From assembly GCA_964445775.1 (NCBI GenBank), contig CAYUMH010000105.1, positions 1 to 15,808 on the forward strand: a DNA stretch of 15,808 nucleotides, in the 5' to 3' direction. The position numbers and the translations under genes are program-made. This DNA comes from Terrimonas sp964445775 (GTDB lineage: Bacteria; Bacteroidota; Bacteroidia; Chitinophagales; Chitinophagaceae). Below are positions 1 to 7,597 of this stretch, piece by piece. Position 1 is the first letter of the stretch; each line of letters opens with the position of its first letter. Under the pieces are notes generated by a model. It saw only the letters and a program-made list of their open reading frames with translations. It made no database searches and was not told where the DNA came from.

Positions 1-14
1 CCTCCCTTGATTGG

Positions 15-60
15 GCTTTAGTTGCGTCGCACACTTCAGCTGCACCAACGCTATTGAGCA
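15..60. repeat. Candidate interspersed repeat, copy A (degenerate)
   Basis: This stretch resembles positions 10197-10275. Without gaps, 35-60 and 10250-10275 agree at 20 of 26 bases by my count. Both copies also have GCTTTAGT further left (15-22 and 10197-10204), although the spacing differs by about 33 bases. The + strand is open from the left edge to a TAA at 66-68, so the tail of an upstream gene is an alternative reading. Similarity to a second stretch that looks non-coding favours a dispersed non-coding element. The evidence is two degenerate copies only. Confidence 0.35.
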
Positions 61-96
61 TTGGGTAAGTCTCTTTTCAATATTGTAAACCTTCAT

Positions 97-128
97 TTCC
101 AAATCACCAAATCCTCAAATTTTCAAAT
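97..128. repeat. 8-bp periodic array, four units of nnYCAAAT
   Basis: Four consecutive 8-bp units read TTCCAAAT, CACCAAAT, CCTCAAAT and TTTCAAAT. The last five bases are constant except for none changed after the pyrimidine, and the first two or three vary. The array lies in the untranslated region about 65 bases upstream of the carboxypeptidase start. It could be a simple-sequence tract, a set of protein-binding half-sites on one DNA face every 8 bp, or part of a dispersed intergenic repeat. The sequence alone does not choose among these. Confidence 0.5.
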
Positions 129-193
129 TCTCTTTTAATCAAGTCTTTCTTTACGTAACTTGCCGTTTATCAATTCTAAAATATCATTTCTTC

Positions 194-2707
194 ATGAGAA
201 AATTGCTTTGTCTTTTCTTCCTGTTCTCGGGTTTTGTATCCTTTGCCCAGTTACAATCGCCTGAACAATTCTTAGGTTATAAAATTGGAACCCGTTACAC
301 CCCGCACTGGCAGGTAGTGAACTACTTTAAACATGTGGCGCAAAATACTTCGGCCAATGTAAAACTGCAGCAATATGGTGTTACCAACGAACACCGTCCC
401 TTATACCTGGCTTTCATTTCCACTGCCGAAAATATTACCAACCTGGAAAACATCAGGTTAAACAACCTGCGTTTGGCTAACCTGGCAAAAGACCGGATGG
501 CCCCGCAGGAAAATGCGCCGGCCATTGTATGGTTAAGCTACAATGTACATGGCAATGAAACCTCTTCATCGGAAGCAGCTATGCTCACCATATTTGCCCT
601 GGTTGACCCGGCTAACAGCCAGACAAAAGAATGGCTGAAAAACACCGTGGTGATCATGGACCCCTGCGTAAACCCCGATGGCAGGGACCGTTATGTAAAC
701 TGGTTCAACAGCGTGGTAGGCACACAATACAACCCGCGTTTAGATGCCCGTGAGCACAGGGAGCCCTGGCCCGGCGGACGCAGTAACCACTACAACTTTG
801 ACCTTAACCGCGACTGGGCCTGGCAAACACAGGTAGAAAGCCAGCAGCGTATTGTACAATATAATCAATGGATGCCGCAGGTACATGTGGATTACCACGA
901 GCAGGGCATTAACCAGCCTTACTACTTTGCACCTGCCGCACAACCATACCATGAGGCCATTACCAAATGGCAGCGCGATTTCCAGGTAACCATTGGTAAA
1001 AACCATGCAAAATACTTTGACCGTAATGGCTGGTTATACTTTACCAAAGAAATCTTTGACCTGTTCTATCCTTCCTACGGCGATACCTACCCGTTATACA
1101 ACGGCGCTATCGGTATGACCTATGAGCAGGGTGGTGGTCCAGCCGGTGGCCTGGGTGCTGATACGGATGAAGGTGATACCCTTACTTTATACGACAGGGC
1201 CATTCACCATTACACAACCGGTTTAAGCACTATTGAGATCTCTTCGCAAAATGCCGGTAACCTGATTAAAGAATACAGGTCCTTCTTCAATATGGCCGTT
1301 AGCGGTGGTATTGGCGAGTACAAATCTTATGTTATTAAAAATGGCCCGGCAGATAATGAAAAAGTAAAAGCTTTATTAGAGCTGTTAGATAAAAACGGTA
1401 TTCAATATGGTTCCGGCTCCGGCAATGGAAAAGGTTATAACTACCATACCGGCAAGGAGGAAGCTTTTAGTATTGCAGGCAATGATGTGGTTATTTCCGG
1501 CTCACAGCCAAGGGCTACCATGGTGAAGGTTTTATTTGAACCTAACTCCAAACTGGTGGATTCATTAACCTATGATATTACTGCCTGGTCATTACCCTAT
1601 GTATATGGCTTAACCGCTTTTGCCAGTAAAGCCAATATTACTGTTGGCGCTAAACAACCTGCAACAGCCATAGCTAATACAGCTGCCGATGCCTACGGAT
1701 ATGTATTAAAATGGGAAGGAGTGTATACCGCAAAAGCAGTTGCGGCATTGTTACAAAAAGGCGTGAAGCTGCGTTACAGCGAAACCCCGTTCACTATTAA
1801 AGACCAAATCTTTGCCGCTGGCTCGGTTATCATTCTTAAAAAAGGGAATGAAAACCTGGGCAATAAACTCTGGGATATAGTGAGCCAGGTTTGTAACAGC
1901 AAAAATGTACAGCTGCATGCCGTTAACACGGGTATGGTGGACAAAGGTTTTGATTTTGGCAGTTCCAGGGTGCATATGATCAAAGCGCCGAAAGTGGCTT
2001 TATTAACCGGCGAAGGCGTATCATCTAATGCTGCCGGTGAAGTATGGCATTTTATGGAAAAGGAATTAGGTTATCCTGTTACACTGATCAATGCTACTGA
2101 CTTTGGAAGGGCTGACTGGAGTAATATTGATGTGCTGGTACTGCCAAGTGGTAGCTACCGGTTTTTAAATGATAAAAATGCAGCTGAAGAACTGGCCGGC
2201 TGGATCAGGAAAGGTGGCCGTTTAGTGGCATTGGAAAGCGCCGTATTACAACTTTCCAGGCAGGACTGGAGCGTGATCAAACAACGCAAGGATGAAGATA
2301 CGGTGAATAAAAAAGATCCTTACCGTTCCTTATTTGTGTACGAAAACAGGGAGTCCGACGCTATACCGGGCACTACACCCGGTTCCATCTTTAAAGTAAC
2401 CGTGGATAATTCTCATCCTTTAATGTTCGGTTATCCTAATTATTACTACACATTAAAGCAGGACGATATTGTGTATGACTATATTAAAGATGGTGGCTGG
2501 AATGTAGGCGTGATCAAAAAATTTGACCAGTTAGCCGGCTTTGTAGGCCATAAACTAAAAGATAAACTGAAAGACGGGTTGGTATTTGGTGTACAGGATA
2601 TGGGACGTGGTACGGTTACTTACTTTACCGATAATGTACTGTTCCGTAACTTCTGGCAAAATGGTAAACTAATGTTTTGTAATGCCATTTTCTTTGTAGG
2701 CCAATAA
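194..2707 (+). CDS. Secreted M14-family zinc carboxypeptidase
   Basis: This 837-residue protein is a predicted exported metallocarboxypeptidase that would cleave residues from peptide C-termini in the periplasm or outside the cell. Residues 1-18 form a signal peptide: MRK, a Leu/Phe-rich core, then SFA before Gln. The M14 zinc site is visible as HGNE (H119, E122), followed by NPDG (160-163), the FDLNRD segment (202-207, with R206 as candidate substrate-binding arginine) and VDYHEQ (H235 as third ligand). E311 in MTYEQGGG is the candidate catalytic glutamate. The catalytic domain occupies about residues 25-360. The remaining 470 residues make the protein much longer than classical M14 enzymes. 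Residues about 605-690 (KAPKVALLTGEG, then DVLVLPSG) look like a class I glutamine amidotransferase-like fold, apparently without its catalytic cysteine. It stands alone between an upstream repeat region and a terminator. Substrate is unknown. Confidence 0.88.
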   Translation: MRKLLCLFFLFSGFVSFAQLQSPEQFLGYKIGTRYTPHWQVVNYFKHVAQNTSANVKLQQYGVTNEHRPLYLAFISTAENITNLENIRLNNLRLANLAKDRMAPQENAPAIVWLSYNVHGNETSSSEAAMLTIFALVDPANSQTKEWLKNTVVIMDPCVNPDGRDRYVNWFNSVVGTQYNPRLDAREHREPWPGGRSNHYNFDLNRDWAWQTQVESQQRIVQYNQWMPQVHVDYHEQGINQPYYFAPAAQPYHEAITKWQRDFQVTIGKNHAKYFDRNGWLYFTKEIFDLFYPSYGDTYPLYNGAIGMTYEQGGGPAGGLGADTDEGDTLTLYDRAIHHYTTGLSTIEISSQNAGNLIKEYRSFFNMAVSGGIGEYKSYVIKNGPADNEKVKALLELLDKNGIQYGSGSGNGKGYNYHTGKEEAFSIAGNDVVISGSQPRATMVKVLFEPNSKLVDSLTYDITAWSLPYVYGLTAFASKANITVGAKQPATAIANTAADAYGYVLKWEGVYTAKAVAALLQKGVKLRYSETPFTIKDQIFAAGSVIILKKGNENLGNKLWDIVSQVCNSKNVQLHAVNTGMVDKGFDFGSSRVHMIKAPKVALLTGEGVSSNAAGEVWHFMEKELGYPVTLINATDFGRADWSNIDVLVLPSGSYRFLNDKNAAEELAGWIRKGGRLVALESAVLQLSRQDWSVIKQRKDEDTVNKKDPYRSLFVYENRESDAIPGTTPGSIFKVTVDNSHPLMFGYPNYYYTLKQDDIVYDYIKDGGWNVGVIKKFDQLAGFVGHKLKDKLKDGLVFGVQDMGRGTVTYFTDNVLFRNFWQNGKLMFCNAIFFVGQ

Positions 2708-2730
2708 AGAACTTATATACGTTTTTACAA

Positions 2731-2760
2731 GCGGGTGCATCCAGGTGCACCCGCTTTTTT
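2731..2760 (+). terminator. Intrinsic terminator after the carboxypeptidase
   Basis: A perfect 9-bp GC-rich stem, GCGGGTGCA (2731-2739) with TGCACCCGC (2746-2754), closes a 6-base loop and is followed directly by six T residues. It starts 24 bases after the stop codon. A weaker inverted repeat, ATTGCC (2761-2766) with GGCAAT (2778-2783), follows. The rest of the gap up to 3015 shows no gene; TAATTTTTG at 2877-2885 is one base longer than the TAnnTTTG promoter element and has no convincing upstream element. Confidence 0.93.
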
Positions 2761-3015
2761 ATTGCCATTACCCCAACGGCAATTGCAGCCAACTACATCA
2801 TTTTAAGTATTTCCCCGGCCTTTCCTAAGTGCTAATCTTGCAATAGCAATCAAGGATAAGGAACAATGCAGCCAGGTAATTTTTGTTATACGATGACATT
2901 TTTCCTCTCCGTTCGATGTATTAACTGAAGCCCGTTTTTTTAATCCCATTCCGCTGAAAACTACTGCTGACCCTGAGATCATTTCATTCTCTTAACCGTC
3001 AAAAAAAATAAAAAA

Positions 3016-4710
3016 ATGAGCAACCAAACACAGATCCTCCTACGCCACATTGATGGCAGTAAAGCAGGACAAGTTGAAAAGTTTATCGTATCAAACGACC
3101 TGGAAATTAAAATTGGCCGTGGCCAGGCAAACAATATTGCCTACGACCTGGCCGATGACAGCATCAGCCGTGAGCACTGCCGCATTAAAGTAAACAGTCT
3201 TTTACCCGACACCTATGAAATAACCGACCTGCAAAGCAAAAACGGCACTTTTGTCAATGGTAAAGCCATTACCGAAAAAACCGTACTCTTTGCCGGTGAT
3301 ATTATCCGCCTGGGTAAAGAAGGTCCTACACTGGAATTTGACCTCGATCCGAAACCCGCCTCGCATATTAAAAAAACAAGGGTAATTGATGCACCGGAAA
3401 TACCTTCCAAAGAAACAAAAGTGCATACAACAGCCGCTGCTAATATGACTGGCATTAAAACAACGCCTGTAAAAGAAACCATTGGTAAACAAACCATGCA
3501 GCATATCATCCAGGAATCGGAAAAGAAAGGCAAAAAAAGAATGGCCGTTATTTCCATTGCCTTATTATTGATATTAGGAACCGGCGCCTGGCTGGTATAC
3601 GCCAATAAACCGGTTAAAGAGATCATTCATGAAAAAGGAAAGGACTCCGTTGTGGTAATTGGTGATACCTCTAAAAAAATATCGCCGGTACAAATAACAA
3701 AAGACAACAGTAAAAATGTTGTGTTCATTGAAATTGGCTGGAACTTAAAAATGACCAACGGCGAGCAGCTTTACCATGTAAAAGTGCCCGTGAAAGAAAG
3801 TGGTGTTATTAACTACTATGCGGCTTATACCACCAATAGCCTGGGCGCCATTGAACCTTTATTATGTGCCAAAGGCGAGGAGCCTGCAGGAGCCATTCTT
3901 GACCCTATTGGCGGCTTTGGTAGCGGTACCGGCTTCGTGGTTGATCCAAGAGGGTTTATCGTTACCAACCGCCACGTAGCAGCACCCTGGGAAACTACCT
4001 ACAACTTCAAACCCGATGATTTTCCAGGCCGTTTATACACACTGAACAGCAAAGGCGGTTTCACCCATGTTGCAGGCAGGTTAGTAATGCCCCAGGATGT
4101 AGAAACATGGATACCAGCCAATGCCATGAACTTAAACTTATTAAATGTAGAATCGGGTGTAACGGTGATCAAAGGCGAATCTACCTATATGGATGTAACT
4201 TTTGCCAACAACTCTATCCGTATTCCTGCCGGTAAAGTAACGCCTTCACCATCACATGATGTGGCCATTTTTAAAATTGAAATAGTGGAAGAACTAAGTG
4301 CGGTAAAACTGCTGAACAATTACAATGAAATTGAGACCGGCAGCGAGGTTACTGTAATGGGTTATCCCGGTATGTCGCCCGACCAGTATGTAGCCACTGC
4401 TTCCAACGACTTCTTTAACCGTAATGCAAAAGTGGTGAAAGTACCTGTACCCACTGTAAGCGCAGGTATTGTAGGCCGCCTGGTTAAAGCAAATGCCGGC
4501 ACTGAAAAAGTAGCAGGTTACTTCAATGCTATGGGCGATTACTACCAGTTAACCATTAACTCTACCGGTCCTGGTAACAGCGGTGGCCCTATGTTCGACA
4601 ACCAGGGTAATGTTATCGGTATTTACTCGGCCGGTAATGCAAAAATGTCCTTTGCCATTCCTATCAAATATGCCCTGGAATTAATGGGCAGGGAAGATGT
4701 GATCAACTAA
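3016..4710 (+). CDS. FHA domain-transmembrane-trypsin-like serine protease
   Basis: This 564-residue protein joins a phosphothreonine reader to a protease. The FHA domain spans about residues 8-105 and shows the canonical G34-R35, S51-x-x-H54 and N76-G77 residues (GRG, SREHCRI, SKNGTFVNG). A basic linker (KKGKKR) precedes one membrane helix at about 176-195, so the positive-inside rule puts FHA in the cytoplasm and the C-terminal part in the periplasm. The chymotrypsin-fold protease region holds H320 in TNRHVA, D415 in SHDVAIF and S522 in GPGNSGGP, giving a complete triad. The 95 residues between H and D are more than in HtrA enzymes, and I see no PDZ domain. It is followed by PP2C phosphatase and kinase genes, which suggests its FHA domain reads marks made by that kinase. 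The start is the first ATG in an A-rich context and leaves the FHA domain whole. Confidence 0.88.
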   Translation: MSNQTQILLRHIDGSKAGQVEKFIVSNDLEIKIGRGQANNIAYDLADDSISREHCRIKVNSLLPDTYEITDLQSKNGTFVNGKAITEKTVLFAGDIIRLGKEGPTLEFDLDPKPASHIKKTRVIDAPEIPSKETKVHTTAAANMTGIKTTPVKETIGKQTMQHIIQESEKKGKKRMAVISIALLLILGTGAWLVYANKPVKEIIHEKGKDSVVVIGDTSKKISPVQITKDNSKNVVFIEIGWNLKMTNGEQLYHVKVPVKESGVINYYAAYTTNSLGAIEPLLCAKGEEPAGAILDPIGGFGSGTGFVVDPRGFIVTNRHVAAPWETTYNFKPDDFPGRLYTLNSKGGFTHVAGRLVMPQDVETWIPANAMNLNLLNVESGVTVIKGESTYMDVTFANNSIRIPAGKVTPSPSHDVAIFKIEIVEELSAVKLLNNYNEIETGSEVTVMGYPGMSPDQYVATASNDFFNRNAKVVKVPVPTVSAGIVGRLVKANAGTEKVAGYFNAMGDYYQLTINSTGPGNSGGPMFDNQGNVIGIYSAGNAKMSFAIPIKYALELMGREDVIN

Positions 4711-4749
4711 TATAAAACGCCCTAAAAATAGCTCTACTTTTTGACGGGC

Positions 4750-4791
4750 CTGCTAAACTACCGACTGCCCTCCGGGGCAGCGGTTTAGCAG
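4750..4791 (+). other. Long imperfect hairpin between protease and phosphatase genes
   Basis: The outer stem CTGCTAAAC (4750-4758) pairs with GTTTAGCAG (4783-4791). An inner stem CTGCCC (4765-4770) pairs with GGGCAG (4775-4780) around a TCCG loop, with a small asymmetric internal loop between the two. No T run follows on either strand, so it does not look like a standard intrinsic terminator. It may be an RNA stability or processing element that sets different levels of the protease and the downstream phosphatase-kinase pair. TACTTTTTG at 4735-4743 is near a promoter -7 element but one base too long. Confidence 0.6.
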
Positions 4792-4828
4792 TTTATATCC
4801 ATTCATATCACCACTACAATAAGTCCAC

Positions 4829-5728
4829 ATGAACTTTCTCTGGAAAAAAAAGAAACCCGTTATTATTACTGCACAGGCAGAACCGGTAATAACCACTGAT
4901 GAAACGGCAGTAAGCCCGGATCAGCAAGCCGGTACATTGGCTTATACCATACAGGCGATATCGGAAACAGGCCCCAGCCGCCAGGATAACGAAGACAGTA
5001 TTACCTATTTCTACCCGGCATCTGGTAAAGATGTTGTATTTGCTATGGTAGCCGATGGAATGGGCGGGCACAATGCCGGTGAAGTAGCCAGCAACCTGGC
5101 CTGCCAGACAGCAAAAAACTATATCGGCAGGCAATATACCCTGGCCAATACTCCGGCCATGCTGGAAATACTAATGCAGCAAATGCACCAGCATATCCGC
5201 ACAGCTTCACAGGAAAACAGCCAGTACGCCGGCATGGGTACTACAGCCGTTGCTATTTTTATTAAAGAACAACAGGCCTTTTTTGCTTCAGTAGGTGATA
5301 GCCGCATTTACCATTACCGTAACCGGCAATTGACACAGTTAACAACCGACCAGACATTGGTAAACCAGATGATCAGCGAAGGGAAAATAACAAAAGAAGG
5401 AGGGCTGCACCACGAAATGAAACATGTACTGTTACAGGCATTGGGAACCGTGGTACAGGTGAAGCCGGAGGTTAGCAGCCAGGGTTTACAGCTACAGGCA
5501 GGTGATAAACTCTTCCTCTGCTCTGATGGTATTTATGATATGTTATCTGACCCGGAACTGGCGCAACTATTCGGCCTCGCTTCCATCAACCTGGCAATGG
5601 AAATAATAAAAGCCCTCTGTATGCAACGCCGGGCAAGAGACAACTTCTCCGCCATATTGTTGGAGGTATTGCCCTACAATGAAAGTGAAAACAATTTGGA
5701 AACCAAAGAACAAAATATTTTTGTATGA
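4829..5728 (+). CDS. PP2C-family Ser/Thr protein phosphatase
   Basis: This 299-residue protein is a metal-dependent (Mn/Mg) phosphatase of the PP2C/PPM family, predicted to remove phosphate from Ser and Thr in the cytoplasm. The family motifs appear in order: RQDNEDS (51-57), VADGMGGHNAGE (74-85, with metal ligand D76), GMGTTA (135-140), SVGDSRIY (154-161), LCSDG (230-234, D233) and ARDNFSA (269-275, D271). There is no signal peptide or membrane segment, although the first 12 residues are basic and hydrophobic. About 35 N-terminal residues precede the catalytic domain. Its stop codon overlaps the start of the kinase gene in ATGA, so the two are probably translationally coupled and act as an antagonistic pair. 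Its physiological substrates are not evident; the kinase and the FHA protein are the obvious candidates. Confidence 0.93.
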   Translation: MNFLWKKKKPVIITAQAEPVITTDETAVSPDQQAGTLAYTIQAISETGPSRQDNEDSITYFYPASGKDVVFAMVADGMGGHNAGEVASNLACQTAKNYIGRQYTLANTPAMLEILMQQMHQHIRTASQENSQYAGMGTTAVAIFIKEQQAFFASVGDSRIYHYRNRQLTQLTTDQTLVNQMISEGKITKEGGLHHEMKHVLLQALGTVVQVKPEVSSQGLQLQAGDKLFLCSDGIYDMLSDPELAQLFGLASINLAMEIIKALCMQRRARDNFSAILLEVLPYNESENNLETKEQNIFV

Positions 5729-7524
5729 GTTTCAATCCATCCGATCAATACAATATCATCCAGAAAATTGGAGAAGGCGGCATGGGTACGGTTTACCTGG
5801 CCGAGGACAAACTGATACAACGGCTTGTCGCCATTAAATCACTCAACAAATCGGTGACCAATTCTTCTGAATCAATGGAAGGGCGTTTTCAGCAGGAAGC
5901 CCTGGCCCTTGCCAAACTCAACCATCCTAATATAACCCACCTGTATGCTTTTATTCCACGCAATGAATCGTACTGGATGGTGATGGAATATGTGGAAGGC
6001 AATACCCTGGAAAACTGGCTAAAGCAAAAAGGTAAAATCTCGTCTTTACTGGCCTGCAGTATTGCCGTGCAGATCCTGGATGGTTTAGACCATGCCCATA
6101 AAAAAGGGATCATTCACCGTGATCTGAAACCCGCCAACGTAATGGTATCTGCGGAGGGTGAGGTAAAGATCATGGATTTCGGCATTGCCCGTATCCGCAA
6201 TTCACAACGTTTAACCCAGCATGGAAAATCGGTAGGTACCCTGGAATATATGGCGCCCGAACAAATACAGGGAAAAGAAGGTGATGAACTCACCGATGTA
6301 TATGCCGTGGGGAATATTTTATACGAACTATTGACAGGTCAGACACCTTTTTCTTCGGATACCGATTACCAGTTAATGAAACGCAAGCTGGAAGAAAAAG
6401 CGCCCGTTACAGCTTCGCTCACCAATGCCGCCACACCTGCTTTACAAAAAGTGGTTACCACCGCATTGGAAAGAAACCCGCAAAAAAGATATGCGTCTGT
6501 TCGTATGTTTAAAGATGCTTTACTAAAATGCGTGAACTATGCGGTATTCCAGGAGCAGCAACTGGTACAGGCTTTACAAACGGACAGGCCCGTACACTCA
6601 GGTGAACATAAACTGGCCGTAACCGGCGAGATGGAGCCACCAAAACTTAAACTCTCTTTAAGCGCTATTGGTCATCTTTTCTCACACTATATGCTGCGCC
6701 TGAAATGGCCTGCTAATGTGCGTTTACCCCAATTAGCCAACTGGTTCCGGAACAGGCCCAAATGGTTGCAGGATAAATCGGTACTGGTGCTGGTCATCAT
6801 AGCATTCATATGTTTATGCCTTATACTGGGCAATACCCTGATCAATAAAAACAATAAGGATGAAATGGTTGGCCCCGATGTTACACCGGCGGAAAAAGAA
6901 ATGGCCGGAGAAAACGTTCAACCCGAAAAGAAACCTGTAAAAGACCAGGTAACACCCCAGGACAACAATGTAATAAACACCAACCTGGTTGTTCCGCCGC
7001 CGGCTGGTAACAAAGAAAAAAATATACCGGTTGATACCAAACCCAAAGAGAACAAGACAAAGGACACAAAAAAGAAAGATGATAATACCGTAGTTACACC
7101 CAAAGATCCGGAGCCACCCAAGCCACCAAGAGAAGACAAAACAGTGATCAATGATAAACCGGTAAAAGTACCGGCTGGTAAAACGGTAAAAGTCATACTC
7201 GATCAAACCCTGAGTTCCGAAGAACGTTCAAAAGATGGCAGTACGGTACGCCTGCATATAGCCGAAGCGGTTATTGTGGATGGCAAAACCCTTATCCGTG
7301 CAGGAGCGCCTGTTACCGGTAAAATAGTGGATGTAGTACCCTCCGGCACCCGTAAAAAAGCACTGATCGGCTTTGTGATACAACAGGTGCAGGCTACCGA
7401 TGGCAGTATGATCCGTTTACACTCCGAACGTTTCCGCTTATTCTCAGTCGGTTTAAACGAACAGGCCACTTATAACAGCGGCACCAGCTTTAGTGTGCAA
7501 CTGGGCAGGGGAGTGGTAAAATAA
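5725..7524 (+). CDS. Hanks-type Ser/Thr protein kinase, one membrane span, extracytoplasmic C-terminal domain
   Basis: This 599-residue receptor-like kinase has a complete catalytic domain at about residues 8-275: glycine loop GEGGMGTV (16-23), K38, candidate helix-C E58, HRDLKPAN (131-138, D133 and N138), DFG (151-153) and GTLEYMAPEQ (171-180). All key residues are present, so it should be active. A membrane helix lies at about 352-372. A charged Pro/Lys/Asp-rich linker (about 375-478) leads to a compact beta-rich C-terminal domain (about 480-599) with the pattern VPAGKTVKVIL, DGKTLIRAGAPVTGKI, then DGSMIRLHSE. That pattern recalls the VirB10/TrbI-type beta-barrel segment rather than PASTA repeats; this is a resemblance by eye, not a tested homology. 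It likely sits in the periplasm as sensor or anchor. The start overlaps the phosphatase stop by 4 bases. Confidence 0.93.
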   Translation: MSFNPSDQYNIIQKIGEGGMGTVYLAEDKLIQRLVAIKSLNKSVTNSSESMEGRFQQEALALAKLNHPNITHLYAFIPRNESYWMVMEYVEGNTLENWLKQKGKISSLLACSIAVQILDGLDHAHKKGIIHRDLKPANVMVSAEGEVKIMDFGIARIRNSQRLTQHGKSVGTLEYMAPEQIQGKEGDELTDVYAVGNILYELLTGQTPFSSDTDYQLMKRKLEEKAPVTASLTNAATPALQKVVTTALERNPQKRYASVRMFKDALLKCVNYAVFQEQQLVQALQTDRPVHSGEHKLAVTGEMEPPKLKLSLSAIGHLFSHYMLRLKWPANVRLPQLANWFRNRPKWLQDKSVLVLVIIAFICLCLILGNTLINKNNKDEMVGPDVTPAEKEMAGENVQPEKKPVKDQVTPQDNNVINTNLVVPPPAGNKEKNIPVDTKPKENKTKDTKKKDDNTVVTPKDPEPPKPPREDKTVINDKPVKVPAGKTVKVILDQTLSSEERSKDGSTVRLHIAEAVIVDGKTLIRAGAPVTGKIVDVVPSGTRKKALIGFVIQQVQATDGSMIRLHSERFRLFSVGLNEQATYNSGTSFSVQLGRGVVK

Positions 7525-7552
7525 AAGCGGTATATAATTTATATACCGCTTT
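7524..7552. terminator. Bidirectional terminator between convergent genes
   Basis: GCGGTATATA (7527-7536) and TATATACCGC (7540-7549) form a perfect 10-bp stem with a 3-base loop. Flanking AAA and TTT extend it to 13 bp, with an A-rich side and a T-rich side, so it can act on both strands. It overlaps the last base of the kinase stop codon and would also stop transcription from the S41 protease gene. A smaller inverted repeat, ACTGTC (7569-7574) with GACAGT (7585-7590), lies between it and the protease stop. Confidence 0.88.
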
Positions 7553-7597
7553 ATACATTTATGTAAACACTGTCTTTATTCACGGACAGTCACTGTA

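Noticed and set aside
3..68. An open frame running in from the left edge to TAA at 66-68, as the tail of an upstream gene
   Set aside because: Too short to identify, and the sequence resembles the stretch near 10250, which argues for a non-coding repeat. Not called as a gene.
2877..2885. TAATTTTTG as a promoter for the FHA-protease gene
   Set aside because: One base longer than the TAnnTTTG element, 130 bases from the start codon, and no upstream element found; too weak to list.
6814..7206. Overlapping minus-strand frames opposite the kinase linker
   Set aside because: Low-complexity hydrophobic translations arising from the complement of the Lys/Pro/Asp-rich linker; the kinase frame is continuous here.
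7569..7590. A 6-bp inverted repeat as a second terminator for the S41 protease gene
   Set aside because: Long loop and no T run on the relevant strand; the neighbouring 13-bp stem at 7524-7552 explains termination for both genes.
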